Assembly: GCA_963792075.1 (NCBI GenBank)
Contig: CAWBUW010000012.1
Location: forward strand, 1,550,001 to 1,614,000
DNA: 64,000 nt
Source: CAWBUW01 sp963792075
GTDB taxonomy: Bacteria; Chloroflexota; Anaerolineae; Anaerolineales; UBA4823
Reading direction: 5' to 3'
The notes beneath the pieces are model-generated. The model was not told where the DNA came from, did not search any database, and saw only the letters and a program-made list of their open reading frames with translations. Positions 24,262 to 31,969 of the stretch are shown here, piece by piece. Position numbers and translations under genes: made by a program. Within the stretch, counting starts at the first letter, position 1. Each line of letters opens with the position of its first letter.

Positions 24262-25257
24262 TTATTTTACGAAATCATTGGTAAACGCCTTGCTAAGGTC
24301 TAACGGCTGCGTGATCTGGCCCATGCTGAGCAGGGTCTGCTGCATGTTCTCCCAGGCTGCGGGGTCCGAATAGCCGGGGGTGGTGGTGCGCCAGAATTCG
24401 ATGGAAGTAGCCAGCACTTCTTTTTGCACAGCCTCGTCGGCCTGGGCGAGGGTCTCTACGTATTTCTTGCAGATCGTGTAGGCCTCATCGGGGTTTGCCA
24501 GGGTATCCGCCAGGCCGCGCAGGAAGGCACGCACCATGCGCCGCACCAGCTCTGGGTCCTGGGCGATCGTCGTCTCGTTGGAGACCAGCCCATTGGCGGC
24601 AAGATGGACGTAGTCGGAGACGCGGATGACGTCGACGGCATAACCCTGGGCGCGCAGTTGGATGGGTTCGTTCGTTACGTACACTACCGCAGCCTGGACC
24701 TGGTCCGCCACCAGCGCTTCTACCTGGTTGTAGCCGACCTCCACCAGGGTGACGTCGCTTTCTTTCAACCCGGCGGCGTTAAGCAGGGCGCGTAAACCGA
24801 TGTAGCTGGCTCCGAAAGTGCCGGGGATGCCGATACTTTTTCCTGCCAGGTCCTGCGGCGTGCGGATGTTCTGCTCTGTTTTGGCTGTGATGGCCACGGG
24901 AAAATCCTGGTACCAGGCCATCACGTAAACGATTGGCAGCCCCTGGGCACGCGCCAGCAGCACCTGCTCTCCGGACGCTACGGAGAAGGGGAGCTGGTTC
25001 GCGCCCACCAACCCGACGCCATCGGTTTCGAACTTATAGTCGAACTCGAGCTCCAGGCCCTCCTCGCGGAAATAGCCTTTCTCCACCGCGACGTACCAGG
25101 GGGCATATTGCACGCTGGGGATATAGCCCATGGGCAGGCGGATTTTCGTCAGCGGCGCCTCGGTAGCCGGGACGGTGGGCGCGGCGGGCGCAGCAGGTGC
25201 GGAGCATCCTACCAGGAGCAGGGCGGTGGTCAGGAGTGCAATCAGGATCTTCTTCAT
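24262..25257 (-). CDS. ribY: Riboflavin ABC transporter substrate-binding lipoprotein, RibY-type
   Basis: The 331-residue protein has lipobox LLVGCSAP (Cys near 18) and an NMT1/THI5-like type-2 binding fold: GYIPSVQYAPWYVAVEKGYF, ASGEQVLLARAQGLPIVYV, LAGKSIGIPGTFGASYIGLRALL, VEVGYNQVEALVADQVQAAVVYVTNEP. These resemble the binding proteins of thiamine-precursor and RibXY importers. The FMN riboswitch upstream of the operon points to riboflavin. Located between permease and ATPase genes. Confidence 0.75.
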   Translation of the reverse strand: MKKILIALLTTALLLVGCSAPAAPAAPTVPATEAPLTKIRLPMGYIPSVQYAPWYVAVEKGYFREEGLELEFDYKFETDGVGLVGANQLPFSVASGEQVLLARAQGLPIVYVMAWYQDFPVAITAKTEQNIRTPQDLAGKSIGIPGTFGASYIGLRALLNAAGLKESDVTLVEVGYNQVEALVADQVQAAVVYVTNEPIQLRAQGYAVDVIRVSDYVHLAANGLVSNETTIAQDPELVRRMVRAFLRGLADTLANPDEAYTICKKYVETLAQADEAVQKEVLATSIEFWRTTTPGYSDPAAWENMQQTLLSMGQITQPLDLSKAFTNDFVK

Positions 25258-25283
25258 TATACAATCTCCATAAGGTAAAAAAG

Positions 25284-26090
25284 TTAGAGCGTTCTCTTTT
25301 CAGGGCGGGCCTGCCAGGCGGTCAAGTGCGTTTCCAGCAGCACCACCAGGCCGTACAGAGTGAGCGCCATCCCGATCAGCATTATCACTGCCACAAAGAC
25401 CAGGGCCGTGTCGTACATGCCGCGGCCTATGTTGATCAGGAATCCCAGGCCGTGGTCTGAGCCCACAAACTCACCCACCACCGCGCCCATCACCGAAAGC
25501 GTGGCGCCGATGCGCAGCCCGCCCAGGAAAACGGGCAGCGCGGCGGGGATTTCTAACCGGGTGAGTGTTTGCCAGCGCGTGGCCTGCAGGGAGCGCATCA
25601 AATCCCGCAGGTCTTCCGGCACCGAGCGGATGCCCACGATCGTATTGATCAGCACCGGGAAGAAAACGATCAGCGCACAGATCAGCACTTTCGAAAACAG
25701 GCCCGGCCCGAACCAGATGACCAGCAGTGGGGCAATGGCTACGACCGGGATGGATTGGCTGGCGACGATGTATGGGGATAACAGGCGTTCGATGCGGATC
25801 GAGCGGGCCAGCAGGTAGCCGAGCAGCGTGGCAATGCTCACGCCGATGGCCAATCCCAGCAGCACTTCCAGCAGCGTGAAGCCGGTGTGGGCCAGCAGGC
25901 TGCCATCGGCTAAAGCGCGCAGGAAGCGCCGGCCCACCAACACGGGTGACGGCAGGATGAAAGCCGGGAAACGCGCCAGCACGACCACGATCTGCCAGGC
26001 GAGCACAAGCGACAGGAGAGAGAGGCCGAGCATAAGCATGGCCGGGCGGTAGTTAGCAGCGTGATGAGTGGGTGAAAGTTTTCGAAACAT
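25284..26090 (-). CDS. ribX: Riboflavin ABC transporter permease, RibX-type
   Basis: The 268-residue permease has about six helices and the BPD inner-membrane motif (SQSIPVVAIAPLLVIWFGPGL near residue 120, then ATRWQTLTRLEIPAALPVFLGGLRIGATLSVMGA split by loops). It is the first gene after the FMN riboswitch. The ATG at 26090 directly follows the TTT of the riboswitch hairpin; the longer open frame to 26183 runs into the aptamer and is rejected. It resembles ThiX/SsuC by fold. Confidence 0.82.
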   Translation of the reverse strand: MFRKLSPTHHAANYRPAMLMLGLSLLSLVLAWQIVVVLARFPAFILPSPVLVGRRFLRALADGSLLAHTGFTLLEVLLGLAIGVSIATLLGYLLARSIRIERLLSPYIVASQSIPVVAIAPLLVIWFGPGLFSKVLICALIVFFPVLINTIVGIRSVPEDLRDLMRSLQATRWQTLTRLEIPAALPVFLGGLRIGATLSVMGAVVGEFVGSDHGLGFLINIGRGMYDTALVFVAVIMLIGMALTLYGLVVLLETHLTAWQARPEKRTL

Positions 26091-26093
26091 AAA

Positions 26094-26117
26094 GCCCCGG
26101 AGCAAAAGCTTCGGGGC
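26094..26117 (-). terminator. Expression-platform hairpin of the FMN riboswitch
   Basis: GCCCCGAAGC (117-108) pairs with GCTCCGGGGC (103-94) on the minus strand, one mismatch, followed by TTT and then the ATG of the permease gene. It could work as an intrinsic terminator, with a short U-run, or block ribosome access, since the hairpin abuts the start codon. Confidence 0.7.
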
Positions 26118-26168
26118 AGGCAAACACACAGACCAACCCTGGCCTGAATCAGACCTGCGTTGGTAGTG

Positions 26169-26320
26169 CAAACCTTCTTTCATCCGGACTATACCGTCGG
26201 CTCCGGAGTTTCACCGGGTCATGTGTATCCGACAGGTTTACCTGCCATCAGCACTCGCGGGCTTTACCGCCGGTAGGGAGTGGGAAGCGCAGCTTCCTTC
26301 ACCCTGCCCCGAAGGTTTGT
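26169..26320 (-). ncRNA. FMN riboswitch (RFN element)
   Basis: On the minus strand the conserved blocks appear in order: CTTCGGGGCAGGGTGAA, CCCTACCGGCGGTAAAGCCCGCGAG, ACCCGGTGAAACTCCGGAGCCGACGGTATAGTCCGGATG (given here as separate conserved cores) and GAAAGAAGG. P1 closes by AACCTTC with GAAGGTT. The P2 loop holds an extra palindrome, GGAAGCTGCGCTTCC, not found in typical aptamers. FMN binding should lower expression of the transporter genes downstream. Confidence 0.9.
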
Positions 26321-26337
26321 GAACACGATTACCAGAT

Positions 26338-26387
26338 ATTATAACGCGGTTTTTGATCTTGTCAAAGCTTACTGGTTCTGCTATAAT
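26338..26387. promoter_or_regulatory. Divergent promoters sharing a -35 region
   Basis: On the plus strand, TTGTCA (26359-26364), 17 bp, TATAAT (26382-26387) drives the tRNA. On the minus strand, TTGACA (26365-26360), 16 bp, TATAAT (26343-26338) drives the riboswitch operon. The two -35 boxes overlap by five bases, so one polymerase may exclude the other. Confidence 0.75.
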
Positions 26388-26401
26388 CCCCATCCACTCC
26401 A

Positions 26402-26478
26402 GGGCGCGTAGCTCAGTTGGTTAGAGCGCATGTATCACACACATGAGGTCGGGGGTTCGAGCCCCTCCGCGCCCACCA
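26402..26478 (+). tRNA. tRNA-Val (CAC)
   Basis: A full cloverleaf can be drawn: acceptor GGGCGCG/CGCGCCC, D arm GCTC...GAGC, anticodon stem CATGT/ACATG with loop ATCACAC (anticodon CAC), T arm with GGTTCGAGC, discriminator A and an encoded CCA. It reads GUG codons. Confidence 0.93.
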
Positions 26479-26482
26479 CGAT

Positions 26483-26535
26483 ATTGATACGGCTGAAGCA
26501 TTTTGCCTGCGGCAAAACGCTTCAGCCGTATCAAT
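26483..26535. terminator. Long hairpin after tRNA-Val
   Basis: Arms 26483-26499 and 26519-26535 (17 bp) are exact complements; an inner TTTTGCC/GGCAAAA pair extends it with one A/C mismatch. It starts 5 bp after the tRNA and its far end overlaps the TAA of the convergent esterase gene, so it may end transcription from both sides. Confidence 0.65.
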
Positions 26536-27311
26536 TATATCGGCAGCCATTCCAGGACTTCCTGGATCATAAAGTCCCAGGCGCCCCATTCGTGCTCGCC
26601 GGGGCCTTCGGCGTAGGTCAGGTCCAGGCCCAGGTCGAGCGCGTGGTCGCGGAAGGCCAGGTTATTCTCGTACAGGGGATCTTCTGTGCCGCACCATTGG
26701 TACAGCTTGGGCTGCGGGCCTGTGGAAGCAGCTACCTGACCGGCCAGGGCGAACAGATCATTGGCGCTGTTTTTGACTTTGCGCAAATCACCGAAGATGC
26801 CTTTGTGTTCCTGCCTCCACACGGGATCCGGCGCACGGACGTTGACAGCCACGTCCAGCGCGCCGGAAAGGCTCGCCGCGGCGGCAAAACGGTCCGGGTG
26901 GGTGAGGGCCAGCTTAAAAGCCCCGTAGCCGCCCATCGAAAGCCCGGCAGCGAAGGTGTCTTCGCGCCTGGCGGAAAGCGGGAAGAGCGAGCGCATGATG
27001 TTGGGCAGCTCTTCGCTGATGTAGGTCCAGTAGCGGAAGCCAGAGGCCATGTCGGTATAAAAGCTGCGGTGGACGGCCGGCATAACCACCGCCAGGCCCA
27101 TCCCCTCGACGTAGCGCTCGATGTTGGTGCGGCGCGTCCAGACGGTATGGTCATCGGATAGGCCGTGCAGCAGGTACAGCACCGGGTAGCGGCGCTGGCG
27201 GACTTTGGCGATCGCGCCAGGTTGGGAGGGAACGGGCTGGGGTAAGATCACCACGACCTCGGACATCAACTGCAGGATATGGGAAAAGAAATTACAGTGG
27301 ATTAATGCCAT
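26535..27311 (-). CDS. Alpha/beta-hydrolase esterase (EstA / esterase D-like)
   Basis: The 258-residue serine esterase has YPVLYLLHGLSDDHTVW near residue 42, nucleophile GLSMGGYGA near 121, acid in WCGTEDPLYENN and His in GPGEHEWGAWD. It matches tributyrin esterase/S-formylglutathione hydrolase-like proteins. ATG 27311 has AAGGAG 8 bp upstream; the longer frame overlaps cydDC and is rejected. It is the last gene after cydDC; its substrate is unknown. Confidence 0.85.
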   Translation of the reverse strand: MALIHCNFFSHILQLMSEVVVILPQPVPSQPGAIAKVRQRRYPVLYLLHGLSDDHTVWTRRTNIERYVEGMGLAVVMPAVHRSFYTDMASGFRYWTYISEELPNIMRSLFPLSARREDTFAAGLSMGGYGAFKLALTHPDRFAAAASLSGALDVAVNVRAPDPVWRQEHKGIFGDLRKVKNSANDLFALAGQVAASTGPQPKLYQWCGTEDPLYENNLAFRDHALDLGLDLTYAEGPGEHEWGAWDFMIQEVLEWLPI

Positions 27312-27369
27312 GGGGGGAGCTCCTTGATCTTTTGTTGTGGTGCCACCACAACATATTTCCTTATCCATT

Positions 27370-30300
27370 TTACTCGATCTGCTGCAAGGCCCACAGGCGG
27401 GCATACAATCCGCCCGCAGCGAGCAGCGTAGCGTGCGCTCCGTGCTCGACCAACTGTCCCTGGTCGAGCACGAAGATTTCATCCAGCCCGGCGACCGAGG
27501 CCAGGCGGTGCGAGATCCACAGCGTGGTGCGCCCCTGGCGCTGCTGGCGGATGGCGCGGCAGACCTGTTGTTCCAGCGGAGGATCGAGCTGCGAAGTGGC
27601 TTCATCCAGGACCAGCAGCGGGGCATCTTGCAGCAGGCCGCGGGCGATGGCCAATCGTTGGGCTTCCCCGGCGCTCAAGCGCGCGCCGTGCTCGCCAAGC
27701 GGCGTGGCGTACCCCTGCGGCAGGGAGTGCAAGAAATCCTCCAGCCCGGCCAGCCGCATTGCCTGGTCCAATTCGGCCTGGCTGGCCTTGGGCCGGGCGA
27801 CCAGCAGGTTCTCGCGCAGTGGGGTGTGGAACAGGTAAGGCTGTTGGGGAACGACCGCAATGGCCCGGCGTACGGCAGCCGCATCGATCTGGCGCAGGCC
27901 GGTCTCGCCCAGGAAGATCTGCCCCTGATCGTATTCCCAGAAGCGCAGCAGCAAAGCCGCCAGCGTGGATTTGCCCGCGCCGGAGGGCCCGACCAGCGCG
28001 GCGTGGATGCCGGTGGGCAGGTCCAGGCTCAACCCGGACAGCGCCGGGGTGACGGCCTGGGGGTAAGTAAAGTGCAGGTCCCGTATATGGACTGCAAAGG
28101 CGGGCGGGACGGGTGCGGGCTTCTCAGGCTCCTGGACGGCGGGGGGCAGCGCGGCCAGGTCGAAGAGGCGCGCTGCGGCGGCCAGGTTGGTTTCCAGGTT
28201 CTGGGCAGCCTGCGGGATGCCCTGCACGCTTTCGAAGCTGGCCAGCGCGGCCAGCGCCAGCGTGCCCAGGAATACCCCTCCCAGCTCGCCAGAGCGGATT
28301 GGCCCGATCGCCGACCAGAGCACGGCCAGCATACCGGCCTGGGCCAGCGCCAGGCTGAGGGCATTTTGCAGCGCGGCCAGGAGCGCCAGCCGGAACTGCC
28401 GCCGGGTGAGATGCTCACTGGCAATTTGGACTTCCTGGCGGGCGCGCCCTTCCTGGCCCAGCGCGAGCAGGTCGGCCAGCCCCTGAATCTGCTCGACGAA
28501 GAGGGCAGACAGCCGGCCGCGTGCGGCGGGTAAGCCCGCGCTCAGGTGGTGGCTGGCCTGGCGCATGACCAATGGCAGCGCCACCCCCGCCAGCGCCAGG
28601 CCGGCGAGCAGTATCCAACCTGGCCCTGGCGAAAAAGACCCCAGCAGCAGGCTGGCAAACAGGCCGAGCAAGACCGCTCCCAGCGGCGGAGCGATGGCGC
28701 GCACGTAAAAATCTTCCAAAACCGCAATATCATCCACAATACGGCTGAGCAGGTCGCCGGAATGAGCCTGGATCAGACGGGCGGGCGCCAGCGGTTCCAG
28801 CGCCTGGTAGAACCATACGCGCAGGCGGGCCAGCAGGTGGAAGGTCAGGTTATGCGCCACCAGGCGCTCCAAATACCGCAGTACGCCCCGCGCCAGCCCG
28901 AAGAAGCGCACGCCCACAATGGGCACCTGCAGGACGGCAATGGAAGGCTGCAGCGCCGCGGCGGAGAGGATGTAAGCCGAAGTACCCATCAGCCCGATGG
29001 AGGCGGCGGTCGTGGCAGCGCCCAGCAACACGGCCAGCAGCACCTGTGGGGTGAAGGGCGACAGGAAGCGCAGCAGGCGCATCAGCGCCTGGCGAGAGGA
29101 AGTGGGCGCTGGCGCTGATGCCGCGGGAGGAAAGTGAGGAGTAGCGCGGGGAAGGCTCCCCGCAGGGGCAGGCTGCGCGGCTGCCGGGAGCGCCGTCCCG
29201 GCGGTCTGCCAGGCCGCCAGCATCTGCCGGTACAGGCCGGGCTGAGAAGCCAGCTCGGCGGGCGTGCCCTGCTGCACCAGGCGGCCTCCTTGCAGCACCA
29301 GCACGCGATCGGCGCGCTGGATGGTATTCAGGCGGTGGGCGATCACCAGGGCGCTGCGCCCGCGGGCCAATTCGCCCAGCCCCTGCTGGATGGCAGCCTC
29401 GGTGGTGGGATCCAGGTTCGCCGTTGGCTCGTCCAGGATGAGCAGCGCTGCGTCTTTCAGGAAGGCGCGCGCCAGCGCCAGGCGCTGCCGCTGGCCCGCA
29501 GAGAGGGATTGGGCTCCTTCTGCCAGGAGGGTGTCGTATCCCTGGGGCAGCGCCTGGACGAATTCATCCGCCTGGGCGCGCTGCGCCGCAGCGATCACCT
29601 CGGCGCGGCTGGCAAGCGGCCGCGCCAGGCGGATATTTTCCAGGATGGTAGCCGTAAAGAAGTGTGGGGACTGCGGCACCCAGGCGACCTGGCTGCGCCA
29701 TGCCTGGGGAGGCAAGCCCTGCAGGTCCTGACCGTTCACCGTGATCACCCCGCTGTCCGGGCCGGCGAAGCGCAGCAGCAGCGCGGCCAGCGTGCTCTTC
29801 CCCGCGCCGGAGGGACCCACCAACGCCGTCAGGCTGCCGGGCGGAAGGTCGAGCGAGAGGTCTTGTAAGACGGGCGCACCCGGCCGGTAGGCGCAGCTCA
29901 CCTGCTCAAAATGAATCGCTATCTTCTCCGCCCGGTCTGCCACTGCCGGCTGCGGAGGTGAAACCCCAGCAGTTGGCAATAGGTTGAAGATCCTCTCCGT
30001 GGCCTGCAGGGCGGGCATGGCGGCGTGGAAGCGCAGGCCCAACTGGCGAAAAGGCAGGTAGTATTCGGGGGCGAGCACCAGGATGAAGAAGGCCGTTGCG
30101 AAAGCCAGCTTGCCGTCCAGCAGGCGCAGGCCAATTTGCACGGCGATGATGGCGGTGCTCAAGGTTGAGAGCAGCTCCAGTGTCAGCGCAGATAAGAAGG
30201 CCAGCCGCAGCACCTGCATGGTCACCTGGCGGAAGCGCTCGCTGACCTGGGCGATGGCGCGCGCCTGGTCCTGCGAGCGGCCCAGGAGTTTCAGCGTGAC

Positions 30301-30912
30301 CAGGCCCTGGATCAAGTCCAGGAAATACGCGCTCATCTGCCGCAGCATGTCCCATTGGCGGCGGGTCAGGGCGCTGCTCATGGAGCCAACCAACTGCATG
30401 AAAACCGGGATCAGCGGCCCGGTGAGCAGCAGGATGAGGCCGGAAAGCCAATCCGAGCTGGATACCGCCACGAGCAGGCAGGCCGGGACCAGCGCGGCCT
30501 GGATGATCTGGGGCAGGTATTGGGCGTAGTAAACGTCCAGGGTCTCGATGCCCTGAGTCAGGGTCTGTACCAGCTCACCGGTCGACTCGTGCTGCAGCTC
30601 GAGCGGGCTTTTCTCTAACAGCGCAGCGTGGATCTGCTGGCGCAGCCCCTGGCGCACGCGGCGTGAAAGCCAGGCGCCCGCGACTTCCTGCCCCCAGTTC
30701 ACCCCCAGGCGGGCCAGAATGAGCAGCGCCAGCCAGGCGAGCAGTGGGCCTGCTTCAGGGAACCCCCAGCCTTGTAAGAAAATCCCCGCAATCACCTGGC
30801 TGAGCAGGCGCGCTTGCAGGATAATCAGCAGGCCAGAGAGAAAAGCAAACCCGGCTACGGCGCCCAGCGCGCCGGGGTACGGACGCGCCAGATGCAGCAG
30901 CCGGGAATGCAT
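27370..30912 (-). CDS. cydDC: Fused CydDC thiol/heme ABC exporter for cytochrome bd assembly
   Basis: The roughly 1180-residue protein contains two complete half-transporters in tandem. First half: six helices, Walker A GPSGAGKSTLAALLLRF near 370, signature LSAGQRQRLALARAFL, Walker B LLILDEPTANLD. Second half: six helices, the same Walker A near 1000, signature LSAGEAQRLAIARGLL, Walker B LLVLDEATSQLD. In E. coli CydD and CydC are separate proteins that export cysteine/glutathione and allow heme loading of cytochrome bd. ATG 30912 is preferred (GAGGTGG 8 bp upstream) over the GTG at 30924. It follows cydB by 13 bp. Confidence 0.9.
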   Translation of the reverse strand: MHSRLLHLARPYPGALGAVAGFAFLSGLLIILQARLLSQVIAGIFLQGWGFPEAGPLLAWLALLILARLGVNWGQEVAGAWLSRRVRQGLRQQIHAALLEKSPLELQHESTGELVQTLTQGIETLDVYYAQYLPQIIQAALVPACLLVAVSSSDWLSGLILLLTGPLIPVFMQLVGSMSSALTRRQWDMLRQMSAYFLDLIQGLVTLKLLGRSQDQARAIAQVSERFRQVTMQVLRLAFLSALTLELLSTLSTAIIAVQIGLRLLDGKLAFATAFFILVLAPEYYLPFRQLGLRFHAAMPALQATERIFNLLPTAGVSPPQPAVADRAEKIAIHFEQVSCAYRPGAPVLQDLSLDLPPGSLTALVGPSGAGKSTLAALLLRFAGPDSGVITVNGQDLQGLPPQAWRSQVAWVPQSPHFFTATILENIRLARPLASRAEVIAAAQRAQADEFVQALPQGYDTLLAEGAQSLSAGQRQRLALARAFLKDAALLILDEPTANLDPTTEAAIQQGLGELARGRSALVIAHRLNTIQRADRVLVLQGGRLVQQGTPAELASQPGLYRQMLAAWQTAGTALPAAAQPAPAGSLPRATPHFPPAASAPAPTSSRQALMRLLRFLSPFTPQVLLAVLLGAATTAASIGLMGTSAYILSAAALQPSIAVLQVPIVGVRFFGLARGVLRYLERLVAHNLTFHLLARLRVWFYQALEPLAPARLIQAHSGDLLSRIVDDIAVLEDFYVRAIAPPLGAVLLGLFASLLLGSFSPGPGWILLAGLALAGVALPLVMRQASHHLSAGLPAARGRLSALFVEQIQGLADLLALGQEGRARQEVQIASEHLTRRQFRLALLAALQNALSLALAQAGMLAVLWSAIGPIRSGELGGVFLGTLALAALASFESVQGIPQAAQNLETNLAAAARLFDLAALPPAVQEPEKPAPVPPAFAVHIRDLHFTYPQAVTPALSGLSLDLPTGIHAALVGPSGAGKSTLAALLLRFWEYDQGQIFLGETGLRQIDAAAVRRAIAVVPQQPYLFHTPLRENLLVARPKASQAELDQAMRLAGLEDFLHSLPQGYATPLGEHGARLSAGEAQRLAIARGLLQDAPLLVLDEATSQLDPPLEQQVCRAIRQQRQGRTTLWISHRLASVAGLDEIFVLDQGQLVEHGAHATLLAAGGLYARLWALQQIE

Positions 30913-30925
30913 ACGGGGATCCACC

Positions 30926-31942
30926 TCAATAGGTCAGTTTTTCAGGCTGCTCCGCAACACGGTGGCGGAAGACCCGGTAACTCCAGACCTGGTACACCAG
31001 GACGATGGGGACCAGGATCAGGGCTACGATGGCCATGACGGACAACGTGTATTGGCTGGAAGAGGCATTGTAAATTGTAAGGCTCCAATCGGGGTTGGTC
31101 GAGGAAATCATCACGCGGTGGAAGAGGATGGTGAAACACGTGATGATCGCCCCTGCGATGCTCAACGTCGTACAAACAAACGCCCAACCATTCTGCTGGC
31201 TGCGTAAGAAGTACCCGCTGAGAAAGAGAGCTACCAGGCCGGTCAGCGGCACAAAGCCCGGATCCACCCCCAACTGTTTCAGGAAGTCCGTGGAGAGGTA
31301 GGTGCCGGCCAGGAGAATGACCATCGCTGCCACGACGACCGGCCACGTGCGCTGCGCGACACGATGGGCTTTTTCGGCCAGATCCCCGGAGAGCTTCAGG
31401 GTCAGGAAGATTGCGCCATGCAGGATGAAGCTCAGCACGGTGGTGATTCCGCCCACCAGCGCATAGAGATTGAGCAGGTTGAAGAAGCCGCCGGTGTAGT
31501 GCATATTGGCATCGATCGGAACGCCGCGCACCAGGTTGGAGAAGGTCACGCCCAGGAGCAGCGAAGCGACCAGGCTGCCGGCAAAAATACACCCATCCCA
31601 CAAGCTGCGCCAGCGCGGATTGTCATCTTTGCTGCGGAATTCAAAGGCGATCCCGCGCAGAATCAGCGCCACCAGCAGCAGGAAGAGCGGCAGGTAAAAC
31701 CCGCTGAAGAGCGTGGCATACCATTGAGGAAAAGCGGCAAAGGTCGCGCCGCCGGCCGTGATCAGCCAGACTTCGTTGCCGTCCCAATGCGGGCCGATGG
31801 TGTTGATAATCTGGCGACGCTGCAAATCGGTCTTGCCTAACCAAGGCAGCAGGATCCCCACGCCGAAATCAAACCCTTCCAGGACGAAATAGACGGTGTA
31901 CAGGACGCCGATCAAGACAAACCAGAGGATATTTAGATCCAT
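30926..31942 (-). CDS. cydB: Cytochrome bd ubiquinol oxidase subunit II
   Basis: The 338-residue protein has about nine helices; the N-terminal YFVLEGFDFGVGILLP and GPHWDGNEVWLITAGGATFAAFP are CydB signatures. It partners CydA in the high-affinity terminal oxidase. ATG 31942 is chosen because GGAGG lies 6 bp upstream. The stop is a few bases from the cydDC start. Confidence 0.95.
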   Translation of the reverse strand: MDLNILWFVLIGVLYTVYFVLEGFDFGVGILLPWLGKTDLQRRQIINTIGPHWDGNEVWLITAGGATFAAFPQWYATLFSGFYLPLFLLLVALILRGIAFEFRSKDDNPRWRSLWDGCIFAGSLVASLLLGVTFSNLVRGVPIDANMHYTGGFFNLLNLYALVGGITTVLSFILHGAIFLTLKLSGDLAEKAHRVAQRTWPVVVAAMVILLAGTYLSTDFLKQLGVDPGFVPLTGLVALFLSGYFLRSQQNGWAFVCTTLSIAGAIITCFTILFHRVMISSTNPDWSLTIYNASSSQYTLSVMAIVALILVPIVLVYQVWSYRVFRHRVAEQPEKLTY

Positions 31943-31969
31943 GAGAGCCTCCAAAAGGTCAGTGCCTGA

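Noticed and set aside
26091..26183. N-terminal extension of the RibX permease
   Set aside because: It would be encoded by the terminator hairpin and aptamer end of the riboswitch.
26169..26320. TPP riboswitch, expected from the thiamine-like transporter genes
   Set aside because: The conserved blocks (GGCGGTAAAGCCCGCGAG, GACGGTATAGTCCGGATG) are those of the FMN element.
27337..28533. 398-codon open frame on the plus strand
   Set aside because: It is antisense to the conserved CydDC coding sequence and has low-complexity Arg/Gln/Gly composition with no ribosome binding site or family motif.
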